A DNA stretch of 64,000 nt from Marsupella aquatica (GCA_973895155.1 OZ316899.1:2170001-2234000); one strand, 5' to 3'; counted from the stretch's first letter, positions 21,421 to 31,996 are shown. The notes: generated from the letters alone by a model not told the origin. Translations and numbers: made by a program.

Positions 21421-24400
21421 TGTAACAAGGTGATAAAGAGATAAATGACTATTTACTCCTTAACAACTCGATTTCGTTCCCGTTAGGAGTGGATAAGATC
21501 GAAAAGACTGAATTAACACAATTTGAGAAGTTTACACCAACATTCTTAGGTTGGAGAGATTTCTAATGATCTCCTTAACATAAGTGTTTAACCACAAACT
21601 CAAGTGGGTAATCCTTAGGATTCACAGTGCAATAATAAAGACTAGAATTAACAAAGATTGAAACTAGAGAGAGTAGGTAGGAGGTTTCAAAGCGCAAGGA
21701 AATTGAATTCCGACCATCACCACTCCTTCAATAAGGATTATGGCCTAATTTAAGATTCGAAAATCAACATTGTATATGCTTTTTGATTTCTCATAGCAAC
21801 TCTTCTCCATCTCTTGAATTTAGAAGACAACAATGTAAATCAACCCGGAACACTTTTCTGGTCTTGCTTAAGACGGTACTAGGATACTCGAATTGGTTTA
21901 CTTCTCCTACTATCCTTAAGATTGCTTATTTGAGTTTCACGCAAATTCCAATTTCTCTTTGGTGAATCTTCTATATGAATTGGTCACAGACCTTGCTGAT
22001 CTTCCAATATCATCATAGGCACACGCTAGTATTCATTGAATATTGCACAACAATTCAAAGGGTTGCTAATCTTGAAACTTCTCTTTACTTAACCATGGTA
22101 AAAAGAAGGGAAGAAAAGACATAGATTTCTCCAAAATCAAAATGGGGAAATCAAATGCATCTCTCTCTCCCAAGGTTGACTTTGAGTTCTCCTCCTTTTG
22201 TACTAAAAGTGGAGATTATGAAAAGACATGCCTCTTCAAAACCCAAGTCTAAAGAAATATGTAAATAAAAGTGAACTATCCTAGTCAAAAATGGAGTAGA
22301 GTCTCCAATGGATACATCAACAAAATACTGGAGTCTACTTACTCATATACTAATCTATATAGCTATTTCTAAGTCTAAACTAATGTGGCTCTAACTCTCT
22401 AAATATAACTCTATTATGGTCCTAGCTTTTGGGAAGGAACTTCCTCAGGGTTAGCCATGGCACGGGGTTCTGGTCGAAGGAAAACTCCCTGCTGGCCAGT
22501 GGTAAAAGGGATGGACGGGTCAATATCCATGTTCTCCTGATGGGCACTTGGGTCATGAGAATAAGTGTAAGAATGGGAGTGGAAGTGTGTACTGGGAGTG
22601 GGGAAACCAGGAGGGTTGAGGGGTGATGAGGGGTTAGTGGAATAGACTCCTTCATGAGGACTAGGAGAGAAAGATCTGGTAGTAAAGGCAGGAATCTCAG
22701 TATCAGCTAATAGCTCCTTTGTAGTCAAGCCACTCATCTCCCTTAAGGCTTCACAGGTCTTTGAGAGACCCATAAGTGCATCATCCACCTTGGTACTCAC
22801 ATCTACCACTAAATGGTTAATCTTGGAGAAAATGATGGGTGTGGTGTTCTTGGCCAAATACTCATCATAAATTTGGGCCTTAAGAAGATCCAGAGAAGCT
22901 ATCTTAGTCAAAGGCTCAATCAGATCCAAAGATTGAGTGATACTAAGTTGGAGAGTATGCTCAAGCTCATTCTTCTTCTTACTCCTTTCCAACTGCTGTT
23001 TGAGTTCAGATACCTTCTTCTTGAGGAACTCATTCTCCTTCTCCAACTTCCTCTTATCTGTGGCATCACTCATGGTGGAGATCTTCTCAAGAATCTGCCC
23101 TGGTTTTACTCCTAACTTTTGAGAAATGTCAGTGATGGCCTTCTCCATCACAGTGGTCTTCCTCTTCACCTTCTGGAATGTGTCTGAGATGATCTGGAAA
23201 TCAGCTAGGGTGTCTAGGGAGGCATGGCCGGGTGCATCCGGAAATTCAGCCGGGTCGACGAAGGCCGGGTCGGCAAAGTCCGGGTCGAGGTTCCGGGCAG
23301 CAGACCGGGTCTTTCGAGGATTTGTCTCTGCTGGTTCCTCATCCTCACTGTCATCAGAGGTGGTCTGGGTGATATCTGGATCTGTCTCTCCATACTTTAT
23401 GAAGTTGAACTTGGCCAATAGTAATTTCTTCTCCTCTCTGAACAAGACTCCTTCAAAACTATATAGATGTGCCAGGTAGCAAGAGAGGGGAGTAGGACTC
23501 TTGTTGGACAGGTTCTGTACCAACTTCCTTATTAAGTCAAAGATAAGCTTAGCCCAGTTGACTTTTCTTTCTCCCTTGTAAGCAGCAACAATGGTAGAGC
23601 CAACTCCAACAGTAACTCTTCTTGGCTTCTCAGGGTACAACAGGGGTAGCAGAAAGCTGAAGACTCATCTCAGATCAGGATCCAAACACTTAGAAACATT
23701 GAACCCGTCCTTACTGTTGATGGCTCCTTTGAAGTAAGGAAGGATTAGGTTGACAGCTCTCCCCACTGGACCTTCTCCTTCATCTTCCAATACAAAAGCT
23801 CCTGCAATCATCATCTGAGTCCATCGCTCAGGTTGGCCTCTAGAGGTATCATTAAACTCAGCCGGACACTCCTTGGATCGGATCTCTCTGATCATATCTT
23901 CGCTCTGATAACTCCAGGGTAGCTCCATCAGAGACTCACAGCCCATCCTGAGCAAAGACTCCCTCAGTTTGACCTTCTCAGCTTCACTATCCGGAATAGC
24001 TGGCCTCAGAATTTTCATGGCAATGGGGACCTCCTTTCTCTTTGATCGTCTCACAGGGGCTTTAACCGGAGTAGGTGCAGGTGATGTTGAGGTTGAATGC
24101 CCCTTAGAGAAGCGAGAAGTGGACATTCCGGCTGGATCCGCCCCTTGCTCCATAGGATTTCTGGAAGCAGAAAATTGATTTCTGGTAAATGTTCTGCCTC
24201 CTCTACGGCGAGCTCTACAATGATGCGACTTTAGAATGTTCAATCTCTTCGGTGTCGACCACTGGTACAAATGTCCGGGTCGGCCTGGCAGCAGCGTTTC
24301 TGATCAACTGAAAATTGTTTTGGAAGAATTGCATCAAGATTTCATTAACCACAATGCAGGGTCATCTAACGTGGGGAAATGCTAGACTCAATCGGGCCTG

Positions 24401-25141
24401 CAATGGTAATGGCCGGGTCGACCTGGCCTCCCTTCTCACAACCGATGTATCCACGATCAGGATCTCAAACTTCCTGCCTTGACTTCCAGCGGTGGAGTAG
24501 GCATTCCCCTCACAACAAATCAGTCAGTACCCTCATATCCAGGCTCTCATCATGCAATGCAAGATTGGTCCTATAATCCGGACCCAAGATCCTCTACCAA
24601 AAGGGTAGAGCCTCCTCACTCTATTGCTTAAACAGCCTAATGCGCTCGGGAGCTCAAAACCTACTAAGTTTGGCTTTGAGAGGTGTGAGAGGCCGGATCG
24701 ACTCTCCTTCCTTATATCCGGATTCTGCTGTGGTCGTGCCTGTGTTTGACTTATGGTTTTAAAAACTTTGGCAATGGACAGCTGTTGTTGAGTAGAGTCT
24801 CGGTATAAGCTTTATATCTCATTCAAGGCTTATAGTAAAAAGTTCCGGGTCGATCCTCCTTCTCTAATATCAATCCGGGTTGACCTCAGATGGGCTTGAA
24901 AGTCTCATAACACTTCAAAGTAGTCTTCAGGTCCCTCTTCGGCCTCATTTGAGATCTTAAATGTAAAAATTCTAAAATTTATGGTTAGTTAACCCTTCTT
25001 TCATAAACATCCTTATCTCACACTTCTGCCCAAACAATGTCTGTCACAAGACCAGGGGTCGCAAGTCAATTGCCCAACTTCCCGTAGTACCCTCATCTCT
25101 AAAAGTTCTTCGAGGGACAGAGTTAACTCCTCATGAAATCA
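21421..25141 (-). mobile_element. Second probable solo LTR with coding capacity, nested in the T transposase (3,721 bp)
   Basis: On the minus strand it runs TGATTTCATG...GTTACA, with TG...CA ends. It is flanked by ACTTCT (21415-21420) and GCTTCT (25142-25147), a duplication with one C/T or G/A difference. The transposase frame reads straight across when it is removed. No direct repeats were found at its ends and there is no pol. It is a different family from 2285-6126 but has the same design: a single coiled-coil ORF on the minus strand. The stretches 21421-22413 and 24271-25141 hold no further gene that I recognise; repeated CCGGGTCG-like words are scattered from 23250 to 24880. Confidence 0.62.
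22414..24270 (-). pseudogene. Plant transposon-type coiled-coil protein in the nested unit (one stop)
   Basis: One frame of about 618 codons, interrupted only by a TGA at 23665-23667 where CGA would continue LR-VFSFLLPLLYPEKP. The N-terminal part is basic (RRSKRK) and is followed by a domain with PERWTQMMIAGAFVLEDE, GRAVNLILPYFKGAI and KVNWAKLIFDLIRKLV, a pattern I know from gag-like proteins of non-autonomous plant LTR elements. Next come an acidic stretch, a Leu/Lys/Glu coiled coil (about 23060-22940) and a Ser/Pro/His-rich tail. Role unknown. It may be a structural, gag-like protein. Confidence 0.6.
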
Positions 25142-25875
25142 GCTTCTTGCTTGGCTTGGGTTTTCAGATTGATGGTCTCTATTACATGGATTGTGAACCA
25201 GATGGCAGCGTTGCTCCTCCAGGTCGTGTGGAACTTCGAATTGACGTTAACTCTTTCCCAGAAAAGGTTGATGTAAACTATTTGAATAGACGACTCAGGA
25301 CACAAAATGGAAAGGGTGCTCGTCAACGTTTCAACTTCGCTGCAGAACTTGTTAAAAGGATTCAGTCTGCAAATGAAGAGCAAATGAGGATTGTGGCTTG
25401 TGAGAAGATCATCCAAGGAAATGGATGGGGAAGACAGTTTTTGATTGCGACGCATGAAAACAACCCTAGTAAATGTAGTAAATATTGGATTCAGTTGTGC
25501 GTCTTCCCATGTTGCTCCTGTGAGGATTTCTATAAGCGGCGTTCGCATGGAAAGCCTTACATGTCTTGTAAACATATTCTTTGGGTTTACAAAAATGTTT
25601 ACCATTTGAACCTAGAGACTTCCGATGTAGTCAAGCAGCCTGTTTTAACTGTCGCTGAAGTTTCCGATCTGATCCAAAGGGGAGTTGAGGTTTGAGATTG
25701 TCCAATTTAGAGTGAGGTTTGGTTTTAATTTAAGGTTTTCAATGGTTTTTTATATATATTTAAGTACCGTTGGGAGTAGACGTTCTTTGTGCTGGTAGGA
25801 GACATGATATTTCCACTCTATATGAAATGACCTTTAATTTATATATAAAACACCAGATATTGGTTGATCAGTTTT

Positions 25876-25893
25876 GCTAGCGAGGTCGCTAGC
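25876..25893. promoter_or_regulatory. T palindrome, site 8 (right, downstream of transposase)
   Basis: GCTAGCGA-GG-TCGCTAGC, perfectly matched arms, about 180 bp after the transposase stop and 511-528 bp from the right terminus. Confidence 0.88.
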
Positions 25894-26291
25894 TATATTT
25901 TTGGAAAAGTTTGTAACTGGTTGATGTTTGGACCCTGGTTTGTTACTGACTGAGAAAACAGTCATGTTGCCCCAATAAGGTTGGATATCATGTCTTTATA
26001 GACTTGGCTTTTTGAACAGTTGGCAAGTCTCCCTGAAATTACTGCCAACCTTGTAAGTTGGTTATGGTGCCAATTTTGTATGTTTATCTGAGATACCGAT
26101 GACTCCCAATGTCCAGACCCATATTCAAATTGAAAGTTAAACTCATTTCCAAGTGCTTTGGTGATGATCTTTATGTCTATTTCGGTGTCCGACTTGTTCT
26201 AAAAAAAAGTTACATTGACATACTTAACTCAAAAGGTTTATTAGGGAAATAGTAATGATTCAAATATGAACAGACTGTTGGATGGGTTTTT

Positions 26292-26309
26292 GCTAGCGAG
26301 GCTTGCTGT
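26292..26309. promoter_or_regulatory. T palindrome, site 9 (right subterminal, partial)
   Basis: GCTAGCGA-GG-CTTGCTGT: one intact arm, the other decayed. It lies 95-112 bp from the right terminus, mirroring site 1 at the left. Confidence 0.65.
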
Positions 26310-26374
26310 TACTAGCGGCCAACAAGTTCAAACCTTGGTATGAGGAAAAAAATTACTGTTACGAGAAGATTTTT

Positions 26375-26403
26375 TCCTGTTTCCTCGCATGGTAGTCATA
26401 CCC
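26375..26403 (+). repeat. Right terminal inverted repeat of T
   Basis: Core TCCTGTTTCCTCGCA at 26375-26389, then a 14-base tail to the terminus ...CATACCC. The duplication CTCTTTTGGGG follows. Just inside, GGTATGAGGAAA (from 26338) could pair with the terminus, so the right end may fold back. Confidence 0.85.
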
Positions 26404-26828
26404 CTCTTTTGGGGGAGAAGTCTGAATTCGGGATGAAAGAGGTGAAAGTCGTTGGGCAAATGTGCAGATCTTATGGAAGGAAGCCAAACATGGACAAGGT
26501 GAGAGCTATTAGTGAGATGAAGGATTGCAAATCGGTGCCGGAAGTTTGGAGGTTTTTGGATGCTTGTGTCTTTTACAAGATCTGGATCCCTCACTTCTCG
26601 CACCTGGCGGACCCGCTCTATGAGTTCTTGAGGAAAAAGGTTAAGTGGAGATGGTTACCCAAGCATAGTGAAGCAATGGCCAAGCTTAAGAGCGCTCTCA
26701 TGACCCGCCAGTTCTTCGAGCTGCGGACTATGAGAGCGGGCGACCACTGATCATGACTGTTGATGCGAGTCCGTTCGCAGCCGGGTGGACTGTTGGGCAA
26801 GATGACGAGAATGGGGAAAGGTATAGTC
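26404..26828 (+). pseudogene. Gypsy-1 RT thumb and start of RNase H
   Basis: Begins in the RT frame with the target duplication (LLGEKSEFGMKEVKVVG), then the connection domain (VRAISEMKDCKSVPEVWRFL, IPHFSHLADPLYEFLRKKVK). A one-base shift near 26725 moves the frame. The RNase H first Asp is visible in LIMTVDASPFAAGW. The block ends GENGERY at 26828, where the R1 repeat is inserted. The RNase H resumes at 28303 with AIRFGAK. Confidence 0.85.
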
Positions 26829-28302
26829 GCGGAACTCGACTACCTTAACACTTAGCTCCAGCATCGCTGACTCCAACGCCAAGCTCCCTTATGGTCCAGG
26901 CCCGGATAGGCCATCCGGGGAAGACTTAGCATGGGGAGACTTGTGGGCAATGAGACGTGGCACTAGCCAGGCAAGGAGCCAAGCAAGGGGCACACACTAA
27001 GGACTTGGACTAGCCTATGGCAGATCGGGTCAAGGGGAAATGGGTCGGGCTCAAGGATGGCCGTCCGAAACTTTGGATGGACTTTGAGTTCTGAGGGCTT
27101 GGGAGTGAGCTCCTCTTGGGCCCAAGGCCAATGGAGTTGACGCCTTTGGCAATGGACGTTTGGGGCGCAAGTTGTGGCCCGATCCGGTCGGGGGGCCCGA
27201 GCGACAATCAGACCTGAGGGCCTAGGCATGAGCACTGGGTCGGCCTGGTCACAACGGGCTAAGGCACTCTGCCTACGGATGCCTATCAAGAAACTTATGG
27301 GCGTTGCCAGTTGGTGGCGCGCCCATTATGCGCGATGGGATCCGGGTTGGGGGCCAAATGTTTAGGAACCAAAGCTGGTCTAGGGGTGACAGGTATCCAG
27401 AAGCATATATGAGGGGAGTGGTGTCTCCCTGGGGGCTCAGGCCGAGCCGAAGTCGTGAGCCGCGGCGGTCGCGACACTAAGGGAAATTGCCAAACGGAAA
27501 TGGTGATATCTTCTCAATGGGAAGTCCGTTGGAGGACTTCTTGGGTGCGTTGGAAAGCTCTTGAGGAGGGCTACGTCCTTCTGAGATCAGCTGGGTCTGG
27601 GGTGCTGTGGGTTCCCGTGGTTTACGGGTGTTAGCTCGCCTGCTTGCCAAATCCTGCTGAACAGCAGCCAAGCCGGGTTCAGTTTCCCAAGGGAGCTTGC
27701 GTTGGGGAGGCAAGGCCAAGTAGGTGTGGAGGATGAGTCCCAAGGGTGATCGGCCCCTAGACCACCAGTGGGGCGAACCAGGAGCGGGTGCTAGAGTCGG
27801 GGCCGTTCTGGTCCCGGCGTGTTGGGACAAGCTTAGGACAAGCTTTGGGACAAGCTATTTGGGCCATGAGCATGTCCTGGGGTCAGGGCGGTCAGTTGGT
27901 GATGGATAGGTACGAGGGGGAACCCGGGCCGCGCCCAAGGAAGGAGCTATTCTGGACAAACAGTGGGCGTGGGTTCTGGTTCTGGCTTATGGCATCGGGA
28001 GGACCTATCACTAATCTATTTACCAACGTCTGTTGAGCTTGAGTTAGGATCCTAGACTTGGCGAGTTCTAGATCCTGAAGGGTTACTTATCGAGGTGTTT
28101 GGTTGCTTGTGCAGATAGGGAGGACCGTTGAGTAGCGGTCGTGTTAGAGAGCAAGTGCAGCTTTGTATGAGAGGGGCCGCTGGCGGTGCAAGGGGCACTA
28201 GGTTGCTTGCTTGAGGTATTCCGTGGAGGCGTTCGGGCACCAAGGGCACTTAGGCGTGAGTGCTGGGATTGGTGAGGGTGCTGGGTGGTAAGGTCCACCA
28301 CT
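26829..28302 (-). repeat. R1 repeat, copy 1 (1,474 bp), inserted in Gypsy-1
   Basis: Flanked by perfect GGTAT (26824-26828 and 28303-28307, the latter inside TGGTATGCTATC), and its removal rejoins the RNase H frame. On the minus strand it begins AGTGGTGGACCTTACCACC and ends CCGCGACT. There is no ORF of note. It contains three head-to-tail copies of a GGGACAAGCTTA-like word at about 27824-27858. Related copies are at 29930-30748 and 48750-49835. It could be a solo LTR with unusual ends or a non-coding transposon. Confidence 0.72.
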
Positions 28303-29915
28303 GGTATGCTATCAGATTTGGGGCAAAAATATTTACGGAAAGGCAAACGAGATATGCCCAAGTTAAGAGGGAGCTTTGGGGTGCCAAAGTGGCACTCCAT
28401 CAGGAGTGGAACTATTTGATTGGGGCGGCGGTGGTGGTTGAGACTGATTGCCAATCGCTGCTGGGGATGATTGCAAATTGTGACACGCCTGACATAGCGA
28501 TGCTCAGGTGGATCACTTTCATTTGGATGTTCAACCCTGAGCTAAGTCACATTGCGGGAAAAGGATAATCTGGTTGCCGACAAGCTGTCCAGGGCGAGAT
28601 TAGGAAATAAGGTAGCGACAAGAGTTGGCGAGGTGACCGGAACTAAAAGTGTTGGAAGTCTAGAGTTCAAGGAAGAACTCTACTCGGGAGAGTTGCTGGA
28701 TATCGGGCTTTACATTAGCACTTTGGAGAAGCAACCAGAGTGGAGTTACCAGGAGTTCGTCAAGATCCGGAAGAGATCTTACAAGTTCCTATTGAGGGAG
28801 AGCTACTTGTGGCGAAGGCATAAGGACCAAATTCTCAAAGAGTGCCATGATGCTGACATGGTTGGGCACAAAGGGGTGCATTCAACTTACGAGAGGGTTC
28901 AAAAGCTATATTGGTGGCCAGGTTTATACTTGGCCGTTCGAGACTATGTTGAGACTTGCAAGATTTGCCAGTTTTACTCGAGGATCCGACATAGGGATGG
29001 ATTGGTTCTGACTTACCCCGTGGCTCTACTCTTTCAATGGGCTATTGATGTGGTGTACATGCCGAGAGAGAGCAATGGGGCGAGATACTTGGTTTTTGGC
29101 GAGAGAAGACTTGTCTTCTTATGTGGAAGGGAGAGCATTGGTTTCAAACACTACTGCTGCCATTTGCCAGTTCATACTTGAGGATATCATTGCAAGGCAT
29201 GGGTGCTTTACAAGGATCAGAGCTGATAGGGGGGAGCTCAGCTCCAAGGAAGCGCAAGAGTTTTTTGACCAATACCGCATCAAACTGAAGCTGACTTCGA
29301 GTTACAATCCGGAAGGCAATGGGAAATCTGAAAGGGGGCACATTCAGATTGCGAGCGCTTTGGCTAAGGCTTGTGATGGGGACTTGGGCAGGTGGTCGAG
29401 TCTCCCTCCACTTGCTCTGTTAGCGGATCGAATGACTTGTAGCTCAGTGACCGGATACATTTCGGCTGAGCTACTTACTGGGCACTTGTCGATGATGCCA
29501 CTTGAGGAAGATGTTTGTAGCTGGCGACTGATTGGATGGAAAGATGAAGTTTCAAGAGAGGAGTTGCTAGTTTGAAGGATCAAACACTTCAACTTGTTAC
29601 CTGCAAAGATTGAGGTGGCTCGGAAGCAATTGAAGATGGCGAGGTTAAGGAACAAGGGCAGGTTCGACATGACTCATCGGTTGAGGCCTGTCTTGGATAA
29701 GGAAGGGGATTGGGTTCTGGTTTACGAAAGCAAGTTGGACGAGCAACACTTGAGCCAAAACAAGTTTGCTCGGAGGTGGCAAGGTCCGTATGTGGTGGTT
29801 GTTGTTCATGCGAATGCGACCTAAACTATTCGGGAGTTGGATGGAACTGTTCACCAAGTACCTTACGCAGGGAAAAGGGTGAAGATCTTGAGGAGGAAGT
29901 GGTCCAGGCGCATCA
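28303..29915 (+). pseudogene. Gypsy-1 RNase H (end) and integrase
   Basis: RNase H residues RYAQVKRELWGAKVAL and VETDCQSLLGMI, then a one-base shift in an A-run near 28558. The integrase follows. The zinc HHCC finger is H-x3-H (VGHKGVHSTY) with C-x2-C (CKICQF), and the catalytic acids lie in WAIDVVYMP, RADRGEL and NPEGNGKSERG. A frameshift falls near 29100. A TGA at 29573-29575 and a TAA at 29822-29824 interrupt the C-terminal region, which ends IRELDGTVHQVPYAGKRVKIL. No chromodomain is seen. Confidence 0.87.
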
Positions 29916-29929
29916 TCATCCCAATGGGA

Positions 29930-30748
29930 AGTCCATCATCTTCCCAATGGGAAGTCCGTTGGAGGACTTCTTGGGTGCGTTGGAAAGTTCTTGAGGAGGG
30001 CTATGTCCTTCTGAGATCTGCTGGGTCTGGGGGCACCATGGGTTCTTGGGGTTTGCGGGTGTTAACTCGCCCACTTGCCAAATCTTGTCGAACAGCAGCC
30101 AAGCCGCGTTCAGTCTCCCAAGGGAACTTGCATTGGGGAGGCAAGGGCAAGTAGGTGTGGAGGTTGAGTTCCAAGAGTGCTCGGTCCTTAGACCGTCAGT
30201 GAGGCAAATTGGGAGTCGGTTGCAAGAGGTGGGGCCATTCTGGTCCCGACGTGTTAGGACAAGCTTGGGACAAGCTTTAGGACAAGCTATGCTATTTGGG
30301 CCATGAGCATGTCCTGAGGTCAGGGCGGTCAGTTGGTGATGGATAGGTATGAGGGGGAACCCGGGCCTCGCCCATGGAAGGAGTTGTTCTGGACGAACAG
30401 TGGGCGTGGGTTCTGGTTCCGGCTTATGGCATCGGGAGGCCGGACCTATCGTTGACCTATTTACCAATGTCTGTTGAGCTTGAGTTAGGATGCTAGACTT
30501 GGCAAGTTCTAGATCCTAAAGGGTTACTTACCGAGCTGCTTGGTTGCTTTTACAGACAGTGAGGATCATTGAGTAGCGGTCGTGTAGGTGAGCAAGTACG
30601 GCTTTGTATGGGAGTGGCCGCTGATGGTGCAAGGGGCACTAGGGCGCTTGCTCGAGGAATTCCGTGGAGGCGTTTGGGCACCAGGGGCACTTAGGCGTGG
30701 GTGCTGGGATTGGTGAGGGCGCTGGGTGGCAAGGTACACCACTAACGT
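29930..30748 (-). repeat. R1 repeat, copy 2 (partial, 0.8 kb)
   Basis: From GGAAGTCCGTTGGAGGACTTC onward it parallels 27520-28302 to the shared terminus ...CACCACT at 30748. It lacks the 650-bp part present at 26829-27478 and directly follows the Gypsy-1 integrase. That makes a 3' LTR of Gypsy-1 a possible identity for this block. Confidence 0.65.
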
Positions 30749-31092
30749 CAATCAAGCTGCTCATTTTTGGGGATGCCTGTTTGAACGGGCAACTGAGTAC
30801 ATTGGGACCTACGAGGATGAAGAATCGGAAAGGGCAGCACGAGAATGGCAAGAGCTCGCTCGACTGTGGGAACTACAGAAGTTTGCCTTCCTTGGAGGGG
30901 AGTTCATCAAGGCCGAGTTTTTGTGGACTCCTACTGCCAATCAGCTCGACGACCTTCTATTTTGTGAGAACAGAATTGTCGGCATCCGGGAAGCCATCAA
31001 CCATTGCAACGACATACATTGGGACCTAAAGGGTAGCACGGAGGTGTGGACAAAGGCAACTATGCTCGGAGGAAGTGTGGTGCGTCCCATGG
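30749..31092 (+). pseudogene. N-terminal fragment of the Gypsy-2-type LTR protein
   Basis: About 112 residues (NVNQAAHFWGCLFERATEYI ... LLFCENRIVGIREAINHCND) nearly identical to the N-terminal part of the protein at 31997-35629, but on the opposite strand. It is joined abruptly to the R1 terminus at 30748. It is a broken piece of another LTR copy. Confidence 0.75.
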
Positions 31093-31996
31093 CTCCCTAA
31101 ACCCAAGAAACCCCCCAGCTCAAGCCGATTCCCGCGGGTTTCGCGCTTGGCGAGGCCATTTCCGCGGCTTAGCGGCATGGGACGCTGCTAACCTTCTACT
31201 ACTACTATTAACATTTTACACACATATACTGGACAGATCCTTCATCGGGTCATGAGATACGTAGCCGGCCTAATCTAGGCCTTCCCCTGTCTTCCCCTGT
31301 CTTCCCCTCCGTCTTGTTAGGTATGTTTGGATTCCGCCGCCGGAATGATCCCCAATAGGCTTGGTTAAGCCGCTAAGACCTCTCTCAGCTCGACACATCC
31401 AACTCTCACTCCCCTGCTTACTTTCCTTCCTTTGGTTGATGTGGGCACTCTTCACACAAGTTAATGCGACACACAAATAGCAAAATGACTCATTCTGACT
31501 GAGTCATACCATGCACTTGCCATACAAACAGTACATCTCATACACAAGTTCTACGAACTAAGCCGTGAGGCCAACTCTATTCAGCTCTTAGGCATGAGGA
31601 AACATGAATATACACAAGGGTCACTGTATGACTAACCGAGAGCTTCTCGTACTACTTGATCCCAGCCCGGCTGGTGCAAACTAAAAACTTGCTAAAGAAG
31701 AGGCCCTGAGCTCCCCGCTGCCCAGGTACTTATCCTGGTAGTGGATCCGCCATTCTTTGCATCGTAAGCCTAATCTACTTAACAGTAATCTACTTGCCGG
31801 AATCTACCTATGTACAGCAAGGCAGGAGCACAAGTGTTGCTCCTACTAGTGGGACCGCAATCCCACTAAGCTAAGTGTCAGGGCCGCTCCTGGTTCTGAT
31901 CCTAATCCTAAACGTGGAGATCCGCGCCCGCCCTGCCCACTCACGCCTCCTCCCTCCACGTCCGCCCTCCCTAAAAGGAACGGCGCCCTTGCACCG
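31093..31996 (-). other. 3' non-coding part of the Gypsy-2 LTR
   Basis: No gene. Includes a short CTTCCCCTGT triplet repeat at about 31281-31308 and a GC-rich block (31900-31996) related to 11280-11340. The true LTR end was not found. Confidence 0.5.

Larger units (their letters stand above)
18333..25695 (+). pseudogene. MULE-type transposase of T (broken, with intron and nested insertion)
   Basis: Start chosen at ATG 18333 (MAPSVIFWRRS), the first good start after the promoter region. N-terminal region of about 240 residues of unknown role. Then a zinc-finger block: C-rich RCSGVVRCQNLNCSRF and CGFCDERPYCVRPCPA, then HMGVHDHPI, like WRKY/GCM-type fingers. The DDE core has SFDVMH (about 19840), MADNAEAGW (about 20035), FHFSQSLRRHT and, after a 119-bp intron (20371-20489, GTAAGT...TTCAG), CTGAESVHG as the likely third acid. 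The C-terminus has a SWIM finger, CSCEDFY...MSCKHILWVY. Lesions: frameshifts near 19270 and in the A9 run at 19407-19415, and a 3.7-kb insertion at 21421-25141 whose removal continues the frame exactly. The role is cutting and joining T at its ends in the nucleus. Confidence 0.78.
12272..26403 (+). mobile_element. T: Mutator-like (MULE) DNA transposon encoding transposase and a ParB-methyltransferase-like protein
   Basis: The right end is 26403 and is followed by the duplication CTCTTTTGGGG (26404-26414). The left end is 12537, read on the minus strand because of a local inversion, with the matching duplication at 12538-12548. Both ends start GGGT and share TGCGAGGAAACAGGA. An 11-bp duplication with terminal inverted repeats and a MULE-type transposase fits the Mutator superfamily. 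Removing T rejoins the Gypsy-1 RT in frame. Discounting the 230-bp inverted RT piece and the 3.7-kb nested unit, T is about 10.2 kb. It carries two divergent genes and about nine copies of an 18-bp palindrome. Confidence 0.88.
25696..26403. other. 3' non-coding part of T
   Basis: AT-rich, with palindromes 8 and 9 and the right terminal repeat. No gene seen. Confidence 0.6.
11826..29930 (+). mobile_element. Gypsy-1: decayed Ty3/Gypsy element, split by T and by an R1 repeat
   Basis: The coding parts lie in four blocks: 11826-12271 (RT start), 12538-12767 (RT middle, inverted), 26404-26828 (RT end and RNase H start) and 28303-29915 (RNase H end and integrase). The order RT, RNase H, integrase is that of Ty3/Gypsy. 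The 5' part (LTR, gag, protease) is missing, cut off near 11826 by an LTR fragment. The 3' side passes directly into an R1 repeat at 29930-30748, which could be its 3' LTR. Frames are broken at several points. Confidence 0.85.

Noticed and set aside
18333-25695. KDZ- or CACTA-type transposase for T
   Set aside because: An 11-bp duplication, MULE-like acids and a SWIM finger fit Mutator; CACTA makes 3-bp duplications and KDZ 8-bp ones.
31867-31876. TGTCAGGGCC as the Gypsy-2 LTR end
   Set aside because: It looks like the TGTCGCGCCCC end at 2285, but the surrounding sequence is also present inside the LTR fragment at 11.3 kb, so it is internal.
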